The notes below the pieces were generated by a model. That model worked only from the letters and a program-made list of their open reading frames with translations, was not told the origin of the DNA and made no database searches. Positions 1 to 5,341 of a stretch of 6,548 bases of DNA are shown here, in pieces. Position 1 is the first letter of the stretch. Each line of letters begins with the position of its first letter. The position numbers were made by a program, and so were the translations under genes. The DNA comes from Desulfobulbaceae bacterium UBA5123 (GTDB taxonomy: Bacteria > Desulfobacterota > Desulfobulbia > Desulfobulbales > UBA5123), in assembly GCA_002415465.1 (NCBI GenBank), contig DHYT01000007.1:1-6548 (forward strand), read 5' to 3'.

Positions 1-389
1 ACGAGGAGCGCGGCGATCAGGTGGAGGTGGCGAACATGTCGTTCGCTCTTTCCACGGTTACCGAACCCGGCCCCGACCCCATGGAAAAATGGCGTGAGCT
101 GGTCGAACGGTTGGCGATGCCGCTTATCTACCTGCTGATTGCGGTTGCCTTTCTTCTCTTCGTGGTGCGCCCCTTCTTCCGGTTGCTGTCGGTGAAGCAG
201 GTGGAGGCGCAGCGCGCCGCCGAGATGGCCGAGCGGTCCGCACGGCAGTTGGCGACCGGCGAGGAGGAGGAGGATCTTTCCCTGGTGCCGCGCGCCCTGT
301 CCGATCAGGAAAAAATATTCAAACTGGCCCAGAGTGACCCGGCGCGTGCCGCCGACTTGGTAAGACGCTGGTTGCGTGAGGAGCTATAG
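1..389 (+). CDS. fliF: Flagellar MS-ring protein FliF, C-terminal part (5' truncated by window edge)
   Basis: This is the C-terminal end of FliF, the inner-membrane protein that forms the MS ring and carries the FliG rotor ring on its cytoplasmic tail. The frame is open from position 3 with no start, so the gene begins upstream; 128 residues are visible. It begins with the conserved RGDQVEV motif just before the last membrane helix. A hydrophobic segment follows (about positions 117-180, LIYLLIAVAFLLFVVRPFF). A basic/acidic cytoplasmic stretch with an E-rich run leads to the terminal FliG-binding region, SDQEKIFKLAQSDPARAAD...RRWLREEL. The Q-x-DPxxAAxxxRxWL pattern at the end is typical of FliF tails. 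A GTG at 21 is an internal valine codon, not a start. The stop lies 3 bp before fliG, and fliF and fliG products bind each other directly. Identification is near certain; only the N-terminal part is missing. Confidence 0.94.
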   Translation, partial: EERGDQVEVANMSFALSTVTEPGPDPMEKWRELVERLAMPLIYLLIAVAFLLFVVRPFFRLLSVKQVEAQRAAEMAERSARQLATGEEEEDLSLVPRALSDQEKIFKLAQSDPARAADLVRRWLREEL

Positions 390-392
390 GTA

Positions 393-1415
393 ATGGCGAA
401 AAAAAAGGAAGGGTCTTCCTCAAATCTCACCGGCCCGGAAAAGGCGGCGATTTTCATGCTGACCCTGGGGGAGGATTTTTCCTCGCAGGTGTTCAAGCGG
501 CTTGAAGAGGAAGAGATCAAGATGGTCGGCCGGCAGATGGCCAAGATCGACCATGTCGACAAGGATGACGTTGCCGCCCTGCTGGCGGAGTTCAAAACCG
601 ACGCCGGCAGCGAGGATCTCTATCTCTCGGGCAACGATCTGCTGGAGCAGGCGCTCAAGCGCGCCCTCAATGCCGACAAGGCGACCACCATCCTGGAAGA
701 GATTCGTTCCGACTGGAAGCTGACCCTGTTCCAGAAGGCGCGCAAGCTTGAGCCAAAGGTCTTGACCAACTTCCTGCGCAACGAGCATCCCCAGACCATC
801 GCCCTGGTGATGGCGGTTCTCGACCCATCCCAGGCGGCCGCGGTTCTTGCCGAATTGAAGGAGGACGTGCAGGTCGAGGTGGTGATGCGGATGGCCGAGC
901 TCGACAAGGTCAGTCCTGAGATCCTCGTCGATGTCGACCGGGTTCTTCAGGATGAACTGCTGTCGGTGGAAGGCATGGAAGGCCAGCGGCTTGGCGGCGT
1001 GGAGGCGGTGGCCGAGATTCTCAACAACGCCGACCGGGCGCTGGAGGCCATGGTGCTGGAGGGCGTCGAGGAGCAGCGGGAAAATCTTGCCGACGAGATC
1101 CGCCGCTTGATGTTCGTCTTCGAGGATCTTTTGAATGTCGACGACCGCGGGATCATGGCCATTCTCAAGGAGGTCAGCACCGACGATCTCAAGCTGGCGA
1201 TGCGGACAGCCTCCGAGGGCTTGAAGGAAAAGATCTTCAAGAACATGTCCTCGCGGGCGGTGGAAATGTTGCAGGAGGACATGGAAATCATGGGCCCGGT
1301 CCGGGTCAAGGATGTGGAGGGCGCCCAGCAGGCCATTCTCAAGATCGCCAAGCGCCTCGAGCAGGAAGGAAAGATTCAGCTGATGCAGGGCGGCGGAGAG
1401 GACGAATATGTCTGA
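393..1415 (+). CDS. fliG: Flagellar motor switch protein FliG
   Basis: FliG is the rotor protein that couples the MotA stator to the FliF ring and takes part in direction switching. The product has 340 residues, the usual family length. The N-terminal domain (about 1-105, with GPEKAAIFMLTLG near 14-26) binds FliF. The middle domain carries the EHPQ motif at 131-134 and the GG linker motif at 201-202 before VEAVAEILN. The C-terminal torque domain begins near 240 with MFVF. Aligning from memory with E. coli FliG, the torque residues K264, R281, D288, D289 and R297 correspond here to R271, R288, E295, D296 and R304, so the charge pattern is kept. The protein ends in the common GED-x-YV tail. The ATG at 393 has GAGGAG at 378-383, inside the end of fliF, with a 9-nt spacer. 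The 3' end overlaps fliH. An A8 run at 399-406 lies in codons 3-5. Confidence 0.98.
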   Translation: MAKKKEGSSSNLTGPEKAAIFMLTLGEDFSSQVFKRLEEEEIKMVGRQMAKIDHVDKDDVAALLAEFKTDAGSEDLYLSGNDLLEQALKRALNADKATTILEEIRSDWKLTLFQKARKLEPKVLTNFLRNEHPQTIALVMAVLDPSQAAAVLAELKEDVQVEVVMRMAELDKVSPEILVDVDRVLQDELLSVEGMEGQRLGGVEAVAEILNNADRALEAMVLEGVEEQRENLADEIRRLMFVFEDLLNVDDRGIMAILKEVSTDDLKLAMRTASEGLKEKIFKNMSSRAVEMLQEDMEIMGPVRVKDVEGAQQAILKIAKRLEQEGKIQLMQGGGEDEYV

Positions 1416-2259
1416 TGCCCGCAAAGCACCCGCCAAGGGCGCGGCGTCCGGCGCCAAGCAGGCCGCGCCGCCATCGCGGGACGGGTTCATGTCGCTGGTT
1501 TCCTTCTGGGAGCAGTCCGGCGAAGGGCCGGGCGCCGAACCGCAGGTTGATCCCCTGCAGCAGTTGCGGGAGATGGAGGCGGAGGTCAAGCGCCGGGGTG
1601 AGGAGATAATCGCCAATGCCAGGGCGGAAGGGACCCGGCTCGAGGAGGAGGCCTATACGAAAGGCTTTGCCAGGGGCGAGGAAGCCGGCCGGGCGGCCGG
1701 TGAGCAGTCGTATGCCGAGGGGTTGCGACGGCTTGAGACGGTGATGGCCGCGATCAAGAATCAATTGACGGAAAAAAACAGCCGTTACGAGGAGGAGTTG
1801 CTGCTCCTGGTAACCACCATGGTGGATCGGCTGGTCCAACACGAGGTGTCGACGAACCCGCGCGTTATCCAGGCCTGCCTGCTGCGGGCCTTGTCGTTTG
1901 TGGTCGAAAAGTCGGTGGTCCGGGTGCATCTCCATCCCGACGATTTCAGCCGGATCAGGGAGGCCAGCCTGGTCAATCCCGCCCTCCTTGAGGGAAAACG
2001 GCGGATCGAGTTGATGGAGGACGGTTCCATCGGGGAGGGCGGGTGTTTTCTGGAAACCGATTTCGGTGATGTGGACGCTTCCCTCGAACATGCCCGGGAA
2101 AAGCTTTACGGTGCGGTGGAACTGGCCTTCCGCGCCGCCCTTGCCGACGGCGGGGCGCATGACGGCGCCGTGGCGGCGGCGTCCGCGCAGGCCGCGGCAA
2201 TTCCCGACGGCTTGCCGTCGCAAGATCCCGCGGCCGGTCCAGACACGGTTGCGGAATAA
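1408..2259 (+). CDS. fliH: Flagellar export ATPase regulator FliH
   Basis: FliH forms the peripheral stalk that binds the FliI ATPase, holds it at the export gate or C-ring, and restrains its activity. The product has 283 residues. The N-terminal ~45 residues are Ala/Gly/Pro-rich, with a single SFW patch near 32-34 in the region that in relatives contacts the rotor or export gate. A long charged helix follows (about 52-135). It includes a glycine ladder of the GxxxG type at G86, G90, G94 and G98, a hallmark of FliH/YscL proteins. The globular C-terminal domain (about 135-242) has VRVHLHPDDF at 171-180 and GGCFLETDFGDVDAS at 211-225, both typical of the FliH/YscL/V-ATPase E-like fold. Residues from about 243 on form an Ala/Gly-rich, probably disordered tail. 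The ATG at 1408 overlaps the end of fliG by 8 bp and is preceded by GGAGAGGA (1395-1402), so translation is probably coupled. Confidence 0.94.
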   Translation: MSDARKAPAKGAASGAKQAAPPSRDGFMSLVSFWEQSGEGPGAEPQVDPLQQLREMEAEVKRRGEEIIANARAEGTRLEEEAYTKGFARGEEAGRAAGEQSYAEGLRRLETVMAAIKNQLTEKNSRYEEELLLLVTTMVDRLVQHEVSTNPRVIQACLLRALSFVVEKSVVRVHLHPDDFSRIREASLVNPALLEGKRRIELMEDGSIGEGGCFLETDFGDVDASLEHAREKLYGAVELAFRAALADGGAHDGAVAAASAQAAAIPDGLPSQDPAAGPDTVAE

Positions 2260-2289
2260 GAAGCGGCGTCTTCCAACGGTAATGTTTCC

Positions 2290-3597
2290 ATGAACCTTTC
2301 CAGAGCCATTCAGGCTGCCCAAGATGTTTCGTTGATATCCACGCGGGGAAGGGTCAACCAGGTCATCGGCATGGTGGTTGAAAGCCTGGGGCCTGCAATC
2401 CCGGTGGGCAGTATCTGCGAGATCGATGTCTTCAAGGGGACAAGCCGCGTGCCGGCGGAGGTGGTCGGCTTCCGTGAGGGCAGGGTGCTGTTGATGCCGC
2501 TTGCCGAGATGCGCGGGATCGAGCCGGGGAGCGTCATCCGGCTGGTGGAGGGGCATGCCGCGGTGCCGGTTGGCAATGGCCTGCTGGGGCGGATCATCGA
2601 CGGACTTGGTCGGCCCATGGACGGCAAGGGGCCGTTGCCGGCCGAGGCGCATTACCCGCTGTACGCCGAACCCTTGAACCCCATGACCAGGGAGCGGATT
2701 TTGGAGCCGGTGGATGTCGGAGTGCGCGCCATCAACGGCTTGCTGACCCTGGGCAAGGGGCAGCGGATCGGCATCATGGCCGGCTCCGGGGTCGGCAAGA
2801 GTACCCTGATGGGGATGATCGCCAAGCACACGGCGGCCGACATCAGCGTCATCGCCCTGATCGGCGAGCGCGGCCGCGAGCTCAAGGATTTCATCGAACG
2901 CGACCTGGGGCCGGAAGGGTTGGCGCGCTCGGTGGTGGTGGTCGCGACCTCCGACCAGCCGCCGCTGGTGCGGATGCGGGGGGCGTATCTGGCCATGGCC
3001 ATTGCCGAGTTCTTCCGGGACAACCATCGGGACGTGATCCTGATGATGGACTCGGTAACCCGATTCGCCATGGCGAGCCGCGAGGTGGGGCTTTCCATCG
3101 GCGAGCCGCCGACCTCGCGCGGCTATACCCCGTCGGTTTTCGCGCAGTTGCCGAAATTGCTGGAGCGGTCCGGCACCTGTGAGGACAAGGGCAGCATCAC
3201 CGGCATCTATACCGTTCTCGTCGAAGGCGACGACATGAACGAACCCATCGCCGACGCGGTTCGTTCCATTGTCGACGGCCACATTATCCTCAGCCGCGAT
3301 CTGGCCAGCCGGGGGCATTACCCGGCCATCGAAATCCTCGGCAGCGTCAGCCGCTGCATGCCTGACGTCGTGGAGTCCGAGCAGGTTGGCAAGGCCCGCC
3401 GGTTTCTGGATACATTGGCGACCTACCGCCGGTCCGAGGATCTCATCAATATCGGCGCGTATGCCAAGGGCAGCAACGCGAAGATCGACAACTCCATTCA
3501 GATGATCGACCGGTTGAACGGCTACCTGCAGCAGGCCGTGGAGGAGAAGGTTTCGTTTGCGGAAAGCGTCAAGGCGCTCTCCGCGCTTTTTTCCTGA
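2290..3597 (+). CDS. fliI: Flagellum-specific export ATPase FliI
   Basis: FliI is the hexameric ATPase of the flagellar type III export apparatus, related to F1-ATPase beta; it releases substrates from chaperones and energises loading at the gate. The 435-residue product has full family length. The N-terminal beta-barrel (about 1-90) leads into the RecA-like core. The P-loop is GSGVGKST at 165-172 (K170). The GERGRE motif at 192-197 holds the probable catalytic glutamate E193. The Walker B strand is DVILMMDS at 248-255 (D254). The family signature PPTSRGYTPSVF lies at 273-284. ILSRDLASRGHYPAIE (333-348) is the region that supplies the arginine finger in related ATPases. All key residues are intact. 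The gene starts 30 bp after fliH. No clear Shine-Dalgarno is visible in front of the ATG at 2290, which is unlike fliG and fliH. The ATG at 2282 is out of frame and meets TGA after three codons. Confidence 0.98.
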   Translation: MNLSRAIQAAQDVSLISTRGRVNQVIGMVVESLGPAIPVGSICEIDVFKGTSRVPAEVVGFREGRVLLMPLAEMRGIEPGSVIRLVEGHAAVPVGNGLLGRIIDGLGRPMDGKGPLPAEAHYPLYAEPLNPMTRERILEPVDVGVRAINGLLTLGKGQRIGIMAGSGVGKSTLMGMIAKHTAADISVIALIGERGRELKDFIERDLGPEGLARSVVVVATSDQPPLVRMRGAYLAMAIAEFFRDNHRDVILMMDSVTRFAMASREVGLSIGEPPTSRGYTPSVFAQLPKLLERSGTCEDKGSITGIYTVLVEGDDMNEPIADAVRSIVDGHIILSRDLASRGHYPAIEILGSVSRCMPDVVESEQVGKARRFLDTLATYRRSEDLINIGAYAKGSNAKIDNSIQMIDRLNGYLQQAVEEKVSFAESVKALSALFS

Positions 3598-3600
3598 ACA

Positions 3601-3658
3601 GGATGCATCCGGGATTCTGTCCCGCGGCGGGTGAAGGTTCTGTCGGTCTCACCGCCGC
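3601..3658 (+). promoter_or_regulatory. Intercistronic hairpin between fliI and fliJ
   Basis: The 85-bp gap between the fliI stop and the fliJ ATG holds a strong inverted repeat. GCGGCGGGTGA (3624-3634) pairs with TCACCGCCGC (3649-3658), giving 10 base pairs with one bulged G and a 14-nt loop. In front of it are a perfect 10-bp palindrome GGATGCATCC (3601-3610) and a small CGGGA/TCCCG stem (3610-3614 with 3620-3624); the last shares G3624 with the main stem. No T-run follows, so this is not a standard terminator. Its base lies 24 nt before the fliJ start and just ahead of its AAGG site. It could stabilise or process the mRNA or tune fliJ translation; that role is inferred. Confidence 0.5.
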
Positions 3659-3682
3659 TCATGGGTGGCAAGGCGCACGGCA

Positions 3683-4132
3683 ATGGCTTATCGATTCCGA
3701 CTTGAAACATTGTTGACATACCGGCGCAACCTGGAAGAGCAGGCGCAACTCGCCCTGGCTCACGAGATCGGGGTGTTGGTCGATCAGCAGAACCGGCTGA
3801 CCGATCTCCGCGACACGCGGCTGCGCATCGCCGAGGATTTCGAGGAGCGGAAGCGGCAGACGATGGGGGCGCCCCTCTTTGCCTTTTACATGGAATCCAT
3901 CCGCCGCAAGGAGCGGGAGATCGACGCGTTGCTGGATGTCATTGCCAGCCAGCAGGCGGTGGTGGAGAAAGCCCGCGCCCGGCTTGGCGAACGTGTCAAG
4001 GATCGCAAGGTGATTGAGAAGGCCAGGGAAAAGGACCATCGGAAGTATCTGCAGGAGATGATTCGTCTGGAACAGAAAGAGGGCGACGAGCAGGCGATAT
4101 TGCGGGCCGGACGGGAAGACAATCTTTTCTAG
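3683..4132 (+). CDS. fliJ: Flagellar export protein FliJ
   Basis: FliJ is the small coiled-coil subunit that sits in the centre of the FliI hexamer, like the gamma stalk of F1-ATPase, contacts the FlhA gate and helps recycle export chaperones. The chosen start gives 149 residues, normal for the family. The N-terminus AYRFRLETLLTYRRNLEEQA matches the usual F-x-L-x-x-L-L-x-x-R opening. The rest is almost wholly charged helix, ending in the conserved KxxEKxREKDHxxYxxEMxxxEQKxxDE region (about 109-136). The ATG at 3683 is preferred because AAGG lies at 3670-3673 with a 9-nt spacer and because homologues begin here. A GTG at 3665 would add six residues but has no ribosome site. The product is cytoplasmic. 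Sequence conservation is naturally low, so the call rests on pattern, length and position directly after fliI. Confidence 0.93.
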   Translation: MAYRFRLETLLTYRRNLEEQAQLALAHEIGVLVDQQNRLTDLRDTRLRIAEDFEERKRQTMGAPLFAFYMESIRRKEREIDALLDVIASQQAVVEKARARLGERVKDRKVIEKAREKDHRKYLQEMIRLEQKEGDEQAILRAGREDNLF

Positions 4133-4165
4133 ATTCGGCATCATGAAAGATAACGGGGCTGTGGC

Positions 4166-4669
4166 ATGAGGATGGATAAACGGTTTGGGTATGCGCTGTT
4201 GTGTGCCGGGGGGATGCTGTTCCTCGTGGTTTTGTCGACCATGGGGGTGGCCGCCGAGAAAACGCCGGTGCGGGTTGGGCCGGGCGAGATGGAGCTTGCC
4301 GTTTCGTTGAAGGAGCGCGAGCAGGCGGCCGATTTGCGTGAGAAAGACCTGCAGCGCCGGGAGGAATCCCTTGCCGCGCTGCAGAAGGATGTCGACGCCA
4401 AGCTGGAAAAGCTGACCGCCCTTCAGAAGGATCTGCAGAAAAAGATCGATGCGTTGCAGCAGGTCGTTGACAAGGATTTTAAAAACTTGGTCAAGGTGTA
4501 CAGCGTCATGAGTCCTTCCAAGCTGGCCCCGCTTTTGAACGATATGGAAGACGGCGCCGTCACCCGGATACTGCAGGCCATGAAGGCGGACCAGGTCGCC
4601 AAGATCATTCCCAAGCTTGATCAGGACAAGGCGGTGCGGGTCAGCAGGCTTCTTGGGAAAATGGAGTAG
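4166..4669 (+). CDS. MotE-like protein (MgtE N-terminal-domain type), signal sequence plus coiled coil
   Basis: This 167-residue protein resembles the MotE/COG3334 group often found next to flagellar export genes. Residues 1-5 are basic and a hydrophobic stretch spans about 8-30, ending VAA before EKT. It reads as a signal peptide (possible cut after A30) or a membrane anchor, so the remainder is probably periplasmic. C13 is not in a lipobox. Residues about 44-108 form a charged heptad-like coiled coil. The C-terminal domain (about 111-165) has the family pattern Y-x-x-M-x-P-x-K-L-A-P-L-L, then ILQAMKADQVAKIIPKLDQDKA, seen in the MgtE intracellular N domain and in FliG-like helices. MotE of Sinorhizobium chaperones the periplasmic motility protein MotC; whether this protein does anything similar is unknown. 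It follows fliJ by 33 bp and closes the operon. The start could also be ATG 4172; both have only weak ribosome sites. Confidence 0.8.
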   Translation: MRMDKRFGYALLCAGGMLFLVVLSTMGVAAEKTPVRVGPGEMELAVSLKEREQAADLREKDLQRREESLAALQKDVDAKLEKLTALQKDLQKKIDALQQVVDKDFKNLVKVYSVMSPSKLAPLLNDMEDGAVTRILQAMKADQVAKIIPKLDQDKAVRVSRLLGKME

Positions 4670-5030
4670 CGGCGCACAAGTCTCCCCTCCCCGCCGGTTG
4701 GTTGTGTGACCGGATCGTTTTTGTCCTGAAATACGTCTCCACTCGCCATCGGCAGGCAATTCCCGCCGATGGCTCCCTCTCCTCCTCCCGACGGTCCGGC
4801 AATCGCCCTTCACCGTGTTCCGGCGGCGGTTCTTTTCGCCGGGCATCCGGTTGTTGTACGGTTCCAGGCCCCGGTTTTTCCCCATCCTTGCGATTCAGCC
4901 CGAGACTGCGCCACGGCCATCCGGCCGGCGTGGTCATCCATGTGCGGCCTCGATGCGGCGCATGACGGTAATTTTTTCCCCGGCAAGCGTTTTCCTGCGC
5001 ACCCTGTTGCGCGCACCAAGTTAAGAAACA
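4670..5030. other. Non-coding stretch between the MotE-like gene and the terminators
   Basis: About 360 bp with no gene I can support on either strand. Open frames exist here, but their products are Pro/Arg-rich, match no family I recognise and lack good ribosome sites. No tRNA or rRNA pattern was seen. The stretch stays GC-rich and carries several inverted repeats, including a 9-bp perfect stem at 4745-4773 and an imperfect CCAC-GGCC / GGCC-GTGG structure around 4911-4933. Because the first strong terminator is only at 5031, this sequence is probably the long 3' untranslated tail of the fliF operon transcript. Confidence 0.55.
4745..4773. repeat. Perfect 9-bp inverted repeat with 11-nt loop
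   Basis: GCCATCGGC (4745-4753) is the exact reverse complement of GCCGATGGC (4765-4773). In RNA this would form a stable 9-bp hairpin. Pyrimidine-rich sequence (TCCCTCTCCTCC) follows, not a T-tract, so it is not a typical terminator on the + strand, and the - strand side has no T-run either. Its function is unknown. Confidence 0.5.
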
Positions 5031-5079
5031 GCCCCAGGCCGGAAATTTTTTGCCCTCCCGGCCTGGGGCGGTCTTTTTT
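5031..5079 (+). terminator. Rho-independent terminator 1, end of fliF-motE-like operon
   Basis: GCCCCAGGCCGG (5031-5042) pairs perfectly with CCGGCCTGGGGC (5058-5069), a 12-bp GC-rich stem with a 15-nt loop. The 3' flank has six T residues at 5074-5079. The loop itself contains an A3T6 run. The first strong stop signal after the MotE-like gene is here, about 360 bp past its stop codon. Confidence 0.88.
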
Positions 5080-5108
5080 GCCTATCCGTTTGCCGTAGAC
5101 CCTTGCCG

Positions 5109-5163
5109 ATGCCCACGGCGAGGCGCTGGAAATACTCCCCGCGCCTCGCCGTGGGCATTTTTT
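5109..5163 (+). terminator. Rho-independent terminator 2 (18-bp stem)
   Basis: ATGCCCACGGCGAGGCGC (5109-5126) pairs without mismatch with GCGCCTCGCCGTGGGCAT (5141-5158), giving an 18-bp stem with a 14-nt loop, followed by a T6 run (5158-5163) and ATTT. It lies 29 bp after the T-run of terminator 1 and would catch read-through before the next promoter. The - strand side has no T-run, so it appears to act on + strand transcription only. Confidence 0.92.
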
Positions 5164-5219
5164 ATTTAAATGTAACTATCGAATTTTGTGGAATATTTTT
5201 GGTTGCTGGCCCTAATTTT

Positions 5220-5231
5220 CAGGTTCGCCTG
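5220..5231. repeat. Short inverted repeat CAGG-TTCG-CCTG upstream of the sigma-54 promoter
   Basis: CAGG (5220-5223) and CCTG (5228-5231) flank TTCG. It sits about 20 bp before the -24 element, inside an otherwise A+T-rich stretch (about 5160-5250). It may be a protein-binding half-site pair or chance; four-base arms are weak evidence, and activator sites for sigma-54 promoters usually lie further upstream. Confidence 0.25.
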
Positions 5232-5249
5232 GGCATTGTTTTATTTTGT

Positions 5250-5265
5250 TGGCACACCTGTTGCT
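5250..5265 (+). promoter_or_regulatory. Sigma-54 (RpoN) -24/-12 promoter for the fliK-like gene
   Basis: The site reads TGGCAC-N5-TTGCT, matching the RpoN consensus TGGCAC-N5-TTGCW at every position. The invariant GG (5251-5252) and GC (5263-5264) are separated by exactly 10 bp. Transcription would begin near 5276, leaving a leader of about 66 nt before GTG 5342. RpoN promoters need an enhancer-binding ATPase; in flagellar systems this is often a FlrC/FleR- or FlgR-type regulator. Such a regulator is not in this window. The placement after two terminators and before a flagellar gene supports a real promoter. Confidence 0.9.
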
Positions 5266-5330
5266 TTTAGGAAGGGCAAACGGGTGCGTTTGGTTGGTCC
5301 GGTCAGGTACATACAGCCAATTTGATGACG

Positions 5331-5335
5331 AGGAG
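5331..5335 (+). promoter_or_regulatory. Ribosome binding site deciding the GTG start of the fliK-like gene
   Basis: AGGAG stands 6 nt before GTG 5342. The in-frame ATG triplet at 5351-5359 would be 15 nt or more away, too far for this site, so the GTG start is favoured. Confidence 0.75.
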
Positions 5336-5341
5336 AAGATT

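Noticed and set aside
420..1616. Long open frame on the - strand (398 codons) opposite fliG
   Set aside because: Same cause: third-position GC bias of fliG removes stops on the opposite strand. The product has no recognisable domain.
1339..3318. Long open frame on the - strand (659 codons) opposite fliH and fliI
   Set aside because: It is an antisense shadow of GC-rich coding sequence: His/Arg/Pro/Gln-rich product with no known family, lying over complete genes with intact motifs.
4143..4169. Eight-codon mini-ORF ending in an ATGA overlap with the MotE-like start
   Set aside because: There is no ribosome site before ATG 4143, and such an overlap arises easily by chance.
4694..4722. Possible weak terminator just after the MotE-like gene (CCGGT/ACCGG stem, then T5)
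   Set aside because: The stem is only 5 bp, the loop is 10 nt and four other bases separate the stem from the T-run; two far stronger terminators lie downstream.
3659..4885. Long open frame on the - strand (408 codons) opposite fliJ and the MotE-like gene, extending into the gap
   Set aside because: Most of it mirrors two convincing + strand genes. The part in the gap is Arg/Gly-rich, with no family resemblance.
4769..5098. + strand open frame of 109 codons in the gap
   Set aside because: It runs through the first terminator, is Pro/Ala/Arg-rich, has no good ribosome site and resembles no protein family.
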